37,746 bases of DNA from Actinospineispora spinosispora DSM 44797. GTDB lineage: Bacteria > Actinomycetota > Actinomycetes > Mycobacteriales > Pseudonocardiaceae. Made by a program: the position numbers and the translations under genes. Below, one piece after another: positions 30,051 through 37,503 of this stretch. The stretch is taken from assembly GCF_000429025.1 (NCBI RefSeq), contig NZ_KE386837.1:73043-110788 (forward strand), given 5' to 3'. The notes beneath the pieces are model-generated. The model searched no databases and was not told the origin of the DNA. It saw only the letters and a list, made by a program, of their open reading frames with translations. Every line of letters starts with the position of its first letter. The first letter of the stretch is position 1.

Positions 30051-31886
30051 TCAGCGGCAGCCGGCGGCGGGTTGCGCCGAGGCCCTGCGGGGCTGGGGTT
30101 CCAGGATCTGGAGGGTGAGCACCGGGTCGCCGATCGGGGAGTCCGCCGGGATCCACTGGCGGCCGAGCTGGATCCGTTCGCCGCCGCCGGCCGTGGACAC
30201 CGTCATCACCGGCTCCGGGGCGATGTCACCGGTCCACCGGTACATGATCGTGCCGTCGCCGCCGTTGGTGTCGATGTCGGCGACCAGGGTGCAGATCGTG
30301 CCGTTGCGCTGAGCCTGCATGGTCACCTCGTTGATGCCCAGCGACAGACCGTGCGACCGGATCGCCGGCAGCAGCAGCGCCGTGCACGCGCCCATCAGCG
30401 CGACGATCGTGAGTACGGCCAGCACGACCGGCCACCGCAGCTTCTCCCCGGTGGTGCCCTGCCCGGTGTCCGGTGCCGGTGCCGGTGCCGGTGCCGAGGG
30501 CGTGGGCGACGGGGCGCCGGTCGGCGGGAAGCCGGCTCTTCGCGGGGCGGTGGGCTGCGCGGGCGTGGTCGCGGAGGTGCGGGAGGCGGCCGGTGGCTGG
30601 GCGGCCGGTGGAGCCGGTGGAGCCGGTGGCAGTGGTGGCGGGATCGAAGACGGTGTGGCCGATGGTTGGGCGGTCGTCGAGCCGGAGCGATCGGTGACCG
30701 GTGGCCGGCTGGACTCGGCGGTCGGTGCCGTCGACGCGGCCACGGCGGGCCGAGGGTAGCTGCTCGGCGCGGAGGGAGGTGCTTCGGCCGAGGAGGGATT
30801 CGGCGCGGGTGCGGCGGGTTGAGGTGCGATCGCCGGGGGTTGGGAGCTGCTCGGCGCTTCCGCCGGTTCGGCGGTCGGCCGAGGGGCTGTGGCCGGTCGC
30901 GTGACTATCGGGTCCGCCGGTTCGGCGGTGGGTTCCGGCGCTGTCGGTGCGGCCGCGGCGGGCTCGTCCAAGGCGGGTGCGGGTGGAAGGGGCGGCGCGC
31001 CGGTCTCGGACGGCGAGGTGCCGGACGGCGAGGTGGCGGACGGTGTCGCCGGGGGTGTGCTGGGCGGCGGTTCCCACGAGTCGATGTCCGGCGGGATGAC
31101 GGTCGGGCCCCGGCGCTCTCGCTTCGGCACCGGAGGGACCGGCTCCCGGGAGGGACGGCGGCGCCGTGCGCCCTGACCGGGCGCCGCGAGATGCGCTTCG
31201 GCGACCTGTACGAGACTGTGCCGGTTCGCCTCGGACGCCAGCGGACGCAGCTGCTCGATCGCGGCGTCCCAGCCGCTGCCGGTGAGCGCGCCCACCGCCC
31301 TGGCCAGCACGGCGGCCGCTTCGAGATCGGTGCACCAGCTCTCCGCGAGCGAATGGGCGAGCTTCGTCCACGCCGCGATGTCCTCGGCCGAGGTGGCCGT
31401 CTTGCTCGTCGCCCAGTCGGTGAGCAGACCAGCGCCGTCCGGTCCGATCACCACCGACTTCGCGGTGACCGAACCGTGCACGAGACCGTTCTGATGGACC
31501 GTGCTCAGCGTCCGCGCGATGTCGGCGAGCAACGCGGCCGCGTTGCCCGGAGTGCGGTGTTCACCCTCGTCGATCACCTCGGACAGGGCCGGGATGGGCG
31601 GCGCGGTGGCGATCATCCACTGACGGCCGGCCTGCACCTCCAGCTTCGGTTTCGCCGGCAACACGCCCGGGAGCTTCAGCTTCGTCAGACGTTCGATCGT
31701 CGGGAGCAGAATCTTGAGGTCGACACCCGGGAAGACCAGCAGCAGACCGGACGGGCGGTCGTCGGTGTCGAGGCCGTAGAACCAGGTGCCGGCAGGCGTC
31801 GTACGCAGCTGCGGCCCCCGGCGGTACTTGCCGACCTTGGGCGCTTCGCGAGTCAGCTGAGGGCTAGCCCCACGGAACCGGTTCAT
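30051..31886 (-). CDS. Membrane pseudokinase with Pro-rich linker and extracytoplasmic domain
   Basis: 611 aa. Residues about 1-240 form a protein-kinase-like fold with a recognisable catalytic-loop region, LARTLSTVHQNGLVHGSV-like, but the HRD Asp is replaced (HGS), the metal-binding Asn position is Ser, DFG reads DWA, and no glycine loop is visible. Catalysis is therefore unlikely. A very Pro/Ala/Ser-rich linker (about 255-475) leads to one membrane segment (about 483-509) and a 102-residue outer domain. This resembles PknB-type topology without PASTA repeats and may act in envelope signalling as a scaffold. ATG 31886 lies about 9 nt after a TATCCT -10-like box, so it may be leaderless. Confidence 0.78.
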   Translation of the reverse strand: MNRFRGASPQLTREAPKVGKYRRGPQLRTTPAGTWFYGLDTDDRPSGLLLVFPGVDLKILLPTIERLTKLKLPGVLPAKPKLEVQAGRQWMIATAPPIPALSEVIDEGEHRTPGNAAALLADIARTLSTVHQNGLVHGSVTAKSVVIGPDGAGLLTDWATSKTATSAEDIAAWTKLAHSLAESWCTDLEAAAVLARAVGALTGSGWDAAIEQLRPLASEANRHSLVQVAEAHLAAPGQGARRRRPSREPVPPVPKRERRGPTVIPPDIDSWEPPPSTPPATPSATSPSGTSPSETGAPPLPPAPALDEPAAAAPTAPEPTAEPADPIVTRPATAPRPTAEPAEAPSSSQPPAIAPQPAAPAPNPSSAEAPPSAPSSYPRPAVAASTAPTAESSRPPVTDRSGSTTAQPSATPSSIPPPLPPAPPAPPAAQPPAASRTSATTPAQPTAPRRAGFPPTGAPSPTPSAPAPAPAPDTGQGTTGEKLRWPVVLAVLTIVALMGACTALLLPAIRSHGLSLGINEVTMQAQRNGTICTLVADIDTNGGDGTIMYRWTGDIAPEPVMTVSTAGGGERIQLGRQWIPADSPIGDPVLTLQILEPQPRRASAQPAAGCR

Positions 31887-31944
31887 TGAGGGAAGAGGAT
31901 ACCCGTTCTCATCAGCCCGTTCTCGGTTCGCACAGAGCGTGGGT

Positions 31945-31978
31945 ACGCCGCACAGAGGCCGGGGCCTCTGTGCGGCGT
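31945..31978. repeat. Perfect palindrome in a divergent promoter region
   Basis: ACGCCGCACAGAGGCC (31945-31960) pairs perfectly with 31963-31978 around GG. It lies between the pseudokinase start and the helicase promoter, so it is not a gene-end terminator. The flanks repeat the GCACAGA/TCTGTGC words. It could be an operator or an orphan element. Confidence 0.8.
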
Positions 31979-32063
31979 GAACCGGGTCTGTGCGAGCTGC
32001 TCGTAGCACGGGGACGGGGTGAAGGTCACAGGTGTGTTGCGGCGGCGGGGCGTGGGTGGGCTG

Positions 32064-32069
32064 TATGAT
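32064..32069 (+). promoter_or_regulatory. Candidate -10 box of the RNA helicase gene
   Basis: TATGAT, a near-consensus sigma-A -10. The best -35-like word (TTGCGG, 32037) is 21 nt away, which is too far. It implies a 5' leader of about 110 nt, as often seen for cold-regulated DEAD-box genes. Confidence 0.4.
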
Positions 32070-32183
32070 CAGTTCGTCGGCTCGCACAGTTCTGCCTCGA
32101 GCCGAATCGCAGTCGACCACCACGCGCCGCGGCCGAAGACGGTCTGCGCCGGGCAGGACGACCCTTCCACGTTCGGAGAATGT

Positions 32184-33677
32184 ATGGCGGCCCGCCGCCC
32201 CAATTTTGCTGCTCCCTCAACCCCGGTTGAAACCCCCGCTGTCCCCGTTGTGTCCGATGCGGAACCCCTCTCGTTCGTCGAGCTCGGTGTCCCGTCCGTC
32301 CTCGCCGAGGCACTCGCCGCGCAGGGCATCACGACGCCGCGCCCGATCCAGGCCGCGACACTGCCCGACGCGCTCGCCGGGCGCGACGTGCTCGGCCGGG
32401 GCCGCACCGGCTCCGGCAAGACCTACGGCTTCCTGCTGCCGGTGCTCGCGCGCCTGGCCGCCAGCCGCTCGCAGCGTCGTCCGGGCAGGCCCCGCGCGAT
32501 GATCCTGGCGCCGACCCGCGAACTGGCCACCCAGATCGAGGCCGCAGTCGCGCCGCTGGCCAAGCTGCTGTCGATGCGTACTCAGACGATCTTCGGCGGC
32601 GTCGGCCACGGCCCGCAGATTCGCGGCCTGCGTGCCGGCGTCGACATCGTCGTCGCCTGCCCCGGTCGGCTCGCCGACCACGTCAGCACCGGTGAGGCCA
32701 AGCTCGACGCGGTGGAGATCACCGTGCTCGACGAGGCCGACCACATGGCCGACCTCGGCTTCCTGCCCGCCGTGCGCAAGCTGATGGACCAGACACCGCG
32801 CGACGGGCAGCGGCTGCTGTTCTCCGCGACCCTGGACGCCGGGGTCAACGTGCTGGTCCGACGGTTCCTGAACAACCCGGTGACGCACAGCGTCGACTCG
32901 GCGCAGTCGCCGGTCGCGAAGATGTCGCACCACGTGCTGCACGTGAACCGCGACGACCGGCTGCCGGTCCTGATCGACCTGACCTCGGCTCCCGGCCGGA
33001 CCCTGGTGTTCACCCGCACCAAGCACGGCGCGCGCACGTTGGCCCGCAGGCTGGTCGCATCCGGTGTGCCCGCCGTCGAGCTGCACGGCAACCTCGCGCA
33101 GAACGCCCGGCAGCGCAACCTGACGGCGTTCTCCGAGGGCACCGCGACGACGCTGGTCGCCACCGACATCGCCGCGCGCGGTATCCACGTGGACGACGTC
33201 ACGCTGGTCATCCACGCCGACCCGCCGGTCGAGCACAAGGCGTACCTGCACCGGTCCGGGCGCACCGCGCGCGGTGACGCGTCCGGCACGGTGATCACGC
33301 TGATGACCGACGAGCAGACCCGCGACGTGCGTGACCTGACCCGCAAGGCGGGCATCTCGCCGACCACCACGAAGCTGGGCCCCGGTCACCCGTTGCTGGC
33401 CACGCTCGCTCCGGGTGAGCGTTCGTTCGTGCAGCCGCCTCCGCCCGCCGAGCCGAAGCCGGCCGGTGCGTCGAACGGCTCGCGTCACGGGCGGACCCGG
33501 CGCGGCCCGAAGCCGGCCTCGTCCGGTGGCGGCCAGGGCGGAGCACCCCGCCAGGGGGCGTCCCGTCAGGGCGGCTCCCGAGGCGGTAGGGGCGCCGGCG
33601 AGCCCGGTCGTCCGCGCGGCGCGGCGGCGTTCTCCACCAGCGGCCGGGGCGGCTCCCGAGGCCGCGCCGGTCGCTGA
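32184..33677 (+). CDS. DEAD-box ATP-dependent RNA helicase
   Basis: 497 aa with all core motifs: Q-motif region RPIQ, Walker A GRTGSGKT (73-80), PTREL (110-114), DEAD (183-186), SAT (214-216), TRTKHGA, VATDIAARGIHVDDV and HRSGRTAR. The 95-residue tail is Gly/Arg/Ser/Pro-rich (GGSRGGRG, GRGGSRGRAGR), an RNA-binding RGG-like extension typical of RhlE/CshA-type helicases. It would remodel rRNA or mRNA structures, often at low temperature. ATG 32184 follows CGGAGA. Longer in-frame starts lie in what looks like an untranslated leader. Confidence 0.93.
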   Translation: MAARRPNFAAPSTPVETPAVPVVSDAEPLSFVELGVPSVLAEALAAQGITTPRPIQAATLPDALAGRDVLGRGRTGSGKTYGFLLPVLARLAASRSQRRPGRPRAMILAPTRELATQIEAAVAPLAKLLSMRTQTIFGGVGHGPQIRGLRAGVDIVVACPGRLADHVSTGEAKLDAVEITVLDEADHMADLGFLPAVRKLMDQTPRDGQRLLFSATLDAGVNVLVRRFLNNPVTHSVDSAQSPVAKMSHHVLHVNRDDRLPVLIDLTSAPGRTLVFTRTKHGARTLARRLVASGVPAVELHGNLAQNARQRNLTAFSEGTATTLVATDIAARGIHVDDVTLVIHADPPVEHKAYLHRSGRTARGDASGTVITLMTDEQTRDVRDLTRKAGISPTTTKLGPGHPLLATLAPGERSFVQPPPPAEPKPAGASNGSRHGRTRRGPKPASSGGGQGGAPRQGASRQGGSRGGRGAGEPGRPRGAAAFSTSGRGGSRGRAGR

Positions 33678-33690
33678 TCCGCAACACACC

Positions 33691-33734
33691 CCGTGAGTGC
33701 CGCGGCCGCCCATAGGCGGCCGCGGCACTCACGG
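33691..33734. terminator. Perfect 20-bp hairpin with CATA loop, followed by TTTT
   Basis: CCGTGAGTGCCGCGGCCGCC (33691-33710) pairs with 33715-33734 around CATA, followed by TTTT (33735-33738). It lies 13 nt after the helicase stop and 2 nt before the end of the convergent DUF202 gene. Its termini CGTGAGTG/CACTCACG are those of the composite repeat elements. It is the simplest member of that family here and also a convincing terminator. Confidence 0.88.
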
Positions 33735-33736
33735 TT

Positions 33737-34021
33737 TTACGTCAGTAGGCCGATCGCTGTCAGCGCCCCCGCGGCGATGACCAGCCCGGTTGCCGCTCGG
33801 ATCGTGCGGCGGGAGCAGCCGGTCATCGACGGGATGCGCACCACCACCGTCGCCAGCACCACGAGTGCGGCCAGGCACAGCGCGGCCAGGATTTCGAACG
33901 CGCTGTCCCTGGTGTAGCCGTCGCGCATCAGCAGCACGGCGTTGGTCGCGGCGAGCAGCGCGGTCCGCTGCCAGGCGAGTGCCGTGCGTGCGGGTTGGTC
34001 GTGGCGGTTGACCGTGGTCAC
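33737..34021 (-). CDS. DUF202 membrane protein, second of pair
   Basis: 94 aa with three membrane segments. The DUF202 signature is near the N-terminus (RTALAWQRTALLAATNAVLL). GTG 34021 overlaps the stop of its partner (GTGA). DUF202 proteins often occur as adjacent pairs (YidG/YidH). Function is not established. The TAA stop sits in the run that follows the terminator hairpin. Confidence 0.82.
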   Translation of the reverse strand: MTTVNRHDQPARTALAWQRTALLAATNAVLLMRDGYTRDSAFEILAALCLAALVVLATVVVRIPSMTGCSRRTIRAATGLVIAAGALTAIGLLT

Positions 34022-34362
34022 CGGCGCAGGACCAGGACGAGCACGGTGACGCCGATCAGCGCGGTCACCCACCCCGCCGCGAACGGCAGCCAGGTCGTCG
34101 GCAGCGGCAACCCGAGCCGCATCGCGCGCTGGACCCGGGCCCAGCGGTGGTGGGCGAACGCGGCGAGCAGCGTCGCTGTCACGGCGAGCAGCGCGGCCAG
34201 CCCGGTGCGCGCGGCGGGGATCGAGAAGGCCGGCACGAGCTGCACGAGTGCCACCGCGCCGGCCAGTAACGCGAGCGACGTTCGCAGCCAGGCCAGGAAC
34301 GTGCGTTCGTTGGCCAGCGTGAATCGGTAGTCCGGTTCCTCGCCTGGTTCGTCACGGCTCAT
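34018..34362 (-). CDS. DUF202/YidH-family membrane protein, first of pair
   Basis: 114 aa, three membrane segments. It has the conserved DYRFTLANERTFLAWLRTSLAL motif at the start. ATG 34362 is preceded by GATACT about 6 nt upstream, suggesting leaderless transcription. In-frame upstream ATGs lack support. It is divergent from the MFS exporter, sharing the operator-like region at 34387-34430, and translationally coupled to the second DUF202 gene. Confidence 0.85.
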   Translation of the reverse strand: MSRDEPGEEPDYRFTLANERTFLAWLRTSLALLAGAVALVQLVPAFSIPAARTGLAALLAVTATLLAAFAHHRWARVQRAMRLGLPLPTTWLPFAAGWVTALIGVTVLVLVLRR

Positions 34363-34386
34363 GTGCCCAGTATCGCTTTGCCCCAT

Positions 34387-34430
34387 ACAGAACCGATCAG
34401 TACCGTTCAAATGGTACTGATTGGTTCCGT
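34387..34430. promoter_or_regulatory. Strong inverted-repeat operator between DUF202 pair and MFS exporter
   Basis: ACAGAACCGATCAGTACC (34387-34404) and 34413-34430 are inverted repeats matching at 16 of 18 positions around an 8-nt spacer. The site lies within 30 nt of both divergent starts and ends 4 nt before the exporter's GGAGG. A TetR- or MarR-type dimer could control both sides. No such regulator gene is in the window. Confidence 0.7.
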
Positions 34431-34448
34431 TATGGAGGAGTGGCTCTG

Positions 34449-35645
34449 GTGAACACTGATGTCTCGAGTTCGGCGACGCGGTCGTCGGGATGGCGCCGTC
34501 CCGCGTCGATGCTGGCCATCGGGAGCTTTGCGGTGGGCACCGACGCGTTCGTGATCGCCGGGATCCTGCCGTCGATGGCGGACTCGCTCGCGGTCAGCGT
34601 CGGCGTCGCCGGACAGCTGGTCAGCGCGTTCGCGCTCGCCTACGGTCTGTCCGCGCCGCTGGTCGGCGCGCTGACCGCCACCTGGGGTCGACGGACCGCG
34701 CTGCTCGCCGCTCTCGCGGTGTTCGTCGTGGGTAACGCGGCCACCGCGTTCGCGCCGACCTACTGGGCCGTGCTCGCCGCCCGGGTGCTGTCGGCTGTCG
34801 GAGCCGCCCTGTACACCGCGACGGCCACGTCCACGGCCGCGACGATCGCGGGTGACGAACGTCGAGGACGGGCGATCTCGATCGTGATGCTCGGGATGAC
34901 CTCCTCGCTCGTGCTGGGTGCCCCGTTGGGCACCGTGCTCGGCGGTGCGCTGGGCTGGCGGGCGACGTTGTGGCTGGTCGCGGGCCTCGGAGTGCTCGCG
35001 GTGGCCGCGGTGGTGCTCGGCGTGCCGGCGGTGCCGGGCAGTGTGAGCGCCGGAGTGGCGCGTCGGCTGCGGCCGCTCGCTCAGCCCGCGATCCTCGGCG
35101 TCCTGGCTCGGACCGTCGTCGCCTTCGTCGGCATCTACCTGCCCTACACCTACCTCAGCGTCGTGTACCAGGAGGCGACCGGTGAGGTCCCCGCGAAGCT
35201 GTCGCTGTTGCTGCTCGTGTTCGGGCTGTCCGCGACGGCCGGCAACCTCGTGGCCGGCATGCTCGTCGACCGGTTCGGTCCGCACCGGGTGGTGATCGCC
35301 GCGTGTCTGTCGATGACCGTGCTGTTCGCGCTGTTGCCGCTGGTCGGCGGCTCCTTCGGGCTGGCGCTCGTCGCGGTGGTGCTGTCCGGCTGGCTGTCCT
35401 TCTCGGTGACCACGCCGCAGCAGCACGAGATCATCGCGCGGGCCCTGCCTGAGGACCGGGCGTTCGTGACGTCGCTGTACCAGTCGGCGGCATATCTGGC
35501 GATCTCCCTGTCGGCCGTGGTCGGTGCCGTCGGTATCAGTGCGGTCGGCCACGCCGTGGTCGGACCGCTCGCCGCCGCGTTGGTGCTGGTGGCCGCGCTG
35601 CTGACGCTGTGGACCGTCCGCGCTCGCCACGAAAGTTACTCATGA
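34449..35645 (+). CDS. MFS drug/metabolite exporter (DHA1, AraJ-like)
   Basis: 398 aa, 12 membrane segments. Hallmarks are the loop 2-3 motif GALTATWGRRTALLAAL, FVIAGILPSMA in segment 1 and GAPLGTVLGGALGWRATLWL (antiporter motif C region). GTG 34449 was chosen because GGAGG (34434-34438) is 10 nt upstream. The earlier GTG 34440 is too close to it. It probably exports a toxic or signalling compound under control of the inverted repeat upstream. The SRPBCC gene starts 13 nt after its stop and may be co-transcribed. Confidence 0.88.
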   Translation: MNTDVSSSATRSSGWRRPASMLAIGSFAVGTDAFVIAGILPSMADSLAVSVGVAGQLVSAFALAYGLSAPLVGALTATWGRRTALLAALAVFVVGNAATAFAPTYWAVLAARVLSAVGAALYTATATSTAATIAGDERRGRAISIVMLGMTSSLVLGAPLGTVLGGALGWRATLWLVAGLGVLAVAAVVLGVPAVPGSVSAGVARRLRPLAQPAILGVLARTVVAFVGIYLPYTYLSVVYQEATGEVPAKLSLLLLVFGLSATAGNLVAGMLVDRFGPHRVVIAACLSMTVLFALLPLVGGSFGLALVAVVLSGWLSFSVTTPQQHEIIARALPEDRAFVTSLYQSAAYLAISLSAVVGAVGISAVGHAVVGPLAAALVLVAALLTLWTVRARHESYS

Positions 35646-35658
35646 GTAGTATTCGCGG

Positions 35659-36111
35659 ATGCATGATTCCGTGACAGTGCACATGGCGGCACCCGCCCAG
35701 AAGGTGTGGGAGCTCGTCTCCGACATCACCAACACCGGCAAGTTCAGTCCCGAGACGTTCGAGGCGGAGTGGCTGGACGGTGCCACCGGACCCTCGGTCG
35801 ATGCGCGGTTCCGGGGCCACGTCAAACGCAACGGGAAGGGGCCGGTCTACTGGACGACCTGCCGGGTCGTGGCCTGCGAGCCCGGCAGGGAGTTCGGGTT
35901 CGTCGTCGAGGCGGCCGGTCGCTCGATCAACACGTGGCGCTACCGCTTCGAGCCGAGTGGTGACGGCGTCGACGTCACCGAGTCCTTCGAGCTGGAGTCG
36001 ACGCTCCCGCTGCGCCTCTACTGGGCGCTGCTGGGCGGGCTGCGTGGCCGGACCAACCGCAACGGCATGCGCACCACGCTGGAGCGGATCAAGGTCGTCG
36101 CCGAAGCCTGA
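35659..36111 (+). CDS. SRPBCC (START-like) superfamily protein
   Basis: 150 aa. It has the helix-grip pattern of polyketide cyclase/dehydrase-type proteins: VTVHMAAPAQKVWELVSDIT at the N-terminus, GKFSPETFEAEWLDG, WRYRFEPSGDGVDVTESFEL, and a long C-terminal amphipathic helix with RTTLERIKVVAEA. It should bind a hydrophobic ligand in a central cavity. Substrate unknown. ATG 35659 has no strong ribosome site, consistent with coupling to the exporter mRNA. A hairpin at 36120-36143 follows. Confidence 0.85.
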   Translation: MHDSVTVHMAAPAQKVWELVSDITNTGKFSPETFEAEWLDGATGPSVDARFRGHVKRNGKGPVYWTTCRVVACEPGREFGFVVEAAGRSINTWRYRFEPSGDGVDVTESFELESTLPLRLYWALLGGLRGRTNRNGMRTTLERIKVVAEA

Positions 36112-36119
36112 CCCACCTG

Positions 36120-36143
36120 TGACCGGGAAGGCATTCCCGGTCA
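36120..36143 (+). terminator. Terminator hairpin after the SRPBCC gene
   Basis: TGACCGGGAA (36120-36129) pairs perfectly with TTCCCGGTCA (36134-36143) around GGCA, 9 nt after the stop. Confidence 0.7.
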
Positions 36144-36148
36144 GGGGC

Positions 36149-36180
36149 TTGTCTTCAAGCCATAACAGACCTTATGGTTT
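36149..36180 (+). promoter_or_regulatory. P450 promoter overlapped by an operator-like inverted repeat
   Basis: TTGTCT (36149-36154) and TATGGT (36173-36178) with 18-nt spacing form a plausible promoter. AAGCCATAA (36157-36165) and TTATGGTTT (36172-36180) are inverted repeats with one mismatch around a 6-nt spacer, covering the -10 box. A repressor bound here would block the promoter. Confidence 0.5.
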
Positions 36181-36210
36181 GGAAATTGGACCCAACGGAG
36201 GGAGCCGACC

Positions 36211-37503
36211 ATGGCTGAAGTAGCCCTGTCCGACCGAGCCGCGGCCCGCGAGTTCGATCCACTGGACATCTCGTCGCTCGCCTTCTGGGCCAAGCAGCCC
36301 GCCGAGCGCGACGAGGTGTTCGCCCGGCTGCGTGCCGAACGCCCGATCTCGTGGCACCGCCCGGCGGAGACCGAACTGCTGCCCAACCCGGACGCACCGG
36401 GGTTCTGGGCCATCGTGCGCAACGCCGACATCGTCGCGGTCAGCCGTAACTCCGAGGTGTTCGCGTCCGGCCAGGAGTTCGGCGGCGTCATGCTGGAGGA
36501 CGTGCCCGCCGAGGTGCTGGAGGCCGCGCACTCGATCCTGGCGATGGACGCGCCGAGACACGCCAAGCAGCGCAAGATCATCAGTTCGGTGTTCACCCCG
36601 CGCCGGGTGGCCAAGATCGAGGAGCAGATCAAAGACCAGGCACGGCGGATCGTCGACGACATCCAGTCGCTCGGTGAGGTCGACTTCGTCGAGCAGGTCG
36701 CGGCCAAGCTCCCGATGTGGACGGTCTCGGAGATGATCGGCATCGAGGAGGACAAGCGCGAGGAGATCGCGGCCGCCGCCGGCGCGATGGTCAGCTGGAA
36801 CGACCCCGAGTTCGTCGGCGACAGCGAGCCGATCCAGGTGCTGTTCACCGGGCTGATGACGCTGCACGCCGGCGCGCGGGAGCTGGTCGCGAAACGGCGC
36901 GCCGAGCCCGCCGACGACCTGATGACCGCACTCGCGCAGGCCGAGCTCGACGGGCAGAAGCTGACCGACGACGAGATCGCCGCGTTCTTCGTGCTGCTGT
37001 GCGTCGCGGGTAACGACACGACCCGGCAGACCACGAGCCACACGATCAAGGCGCTGACCGACTTCCCCGAGCAGCGCCGGCTACTGGTGGACGACTACGA
37101 GACGACCATCAAGACCGCCGTCGACGAGTTCGTCCGCTGGGCAAGCCCGGTGATGACCTTCCGGCGCACCGCGCGGACCGACGCGGAGATCGGCGGGCAG
37201 AAGATCGCCGCGGGTGAGCGGGTGGTGATGTTCTACCGGTCGGGCAACCAGGACGAGACGGTGTTCGAGAACCCGGAGCGGTTCGACCTCACCCGCAAGC
37301 CGAACGCGCATGTGGGGTTCGGTGGCGGCGGGGCGCACTTCTGCCTCGGCAGCCATCTGGCGAAGGCGCAGCTCAAGGCGTTGTTCCGGGAGCTGCTGTT
37401 CCGGCTGCCGGATATCGAGGCCGGCGAGCCGGAGTACCTGGCCGGTAACTTCATCAACGGCATCAAACGCCTACCGGTGAAGTTCACCCCTCGTGAGGGA
37501 TGA
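36211..37503 (+). CDS. Cytochrome P450, CYP124/CYP125-like
   Basis: 430 aa soluble bacterial P450. I-helix AGNDTTR (266-272), ExxR as EFVR (306-309), and haem-ligand loop FGGGGAHFCLG (370-380, Cys378). The C-terminal block AGEPEYLAGNFINGIKRLPV resembles the steroid/isoprenoid omega-hydroxylases CYP124, CYP125 and CYP142, so a steroid or methyl-branched lipid substrate is likely but unproven. No ferredoxin or catabolic genes adjoin. ATG 36211 follows GGAGGGAG. The last codons (Arg-Glu-Gly-stop) are encoded by the start of repeat copy C. Confidence 0.92.
   Translation: MAEVALSDRAAAREFDPLDISSLAFWAKQPAERDEVFARLRAERPISWHRPAETELLPNPDAPGFWAIVRNADIVAVSRNSEVFASGQEFGGVMLEDVPAEVLEAAHSILAMDAPRHAKQRKIISSVFTPRRVAKIEEQIKDQARRIVDDIQSLGEVDFVEQVAAKLPMWTVSEMIGIEEDKREEIAAAAGAMVSWNDPEFVGDSEPIQVLFTGLMTLHAGARELVAKRRAEPADDLMTALAQAELDGQKLTDDEIAAFFVLLCVAGNDTTRQTTSHTIKALTDFPEQRRLLVDDYETTIKTAVDEFVRWASPVMTFRRTARTDAEIGGQKIAAGERVVMFYRSGNQDETVFENPERFDLTRKPNAHVGFGGGGAHFCLGSHLAKAQLKALFRELLFRLPDIEAGEPEYLAGNFINGIKRLPVKFTPREG

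Noticed and set aside
30072..31889. Long plus-strand open frame of 605 codons, Gly/Arg-rich
   Set aside because: Antisense shadow of the Pro/Ala-rich pseudokinase gene.
34387..37503. Secondary-metabolite gene cluster (exporter, SRPBCC protein, P450)
   Set aside because: No core biosynthetic enzyme adjoins, and the P450 has its own promoter and a C-terminal pattern of lipid/steroid hydroxylases.
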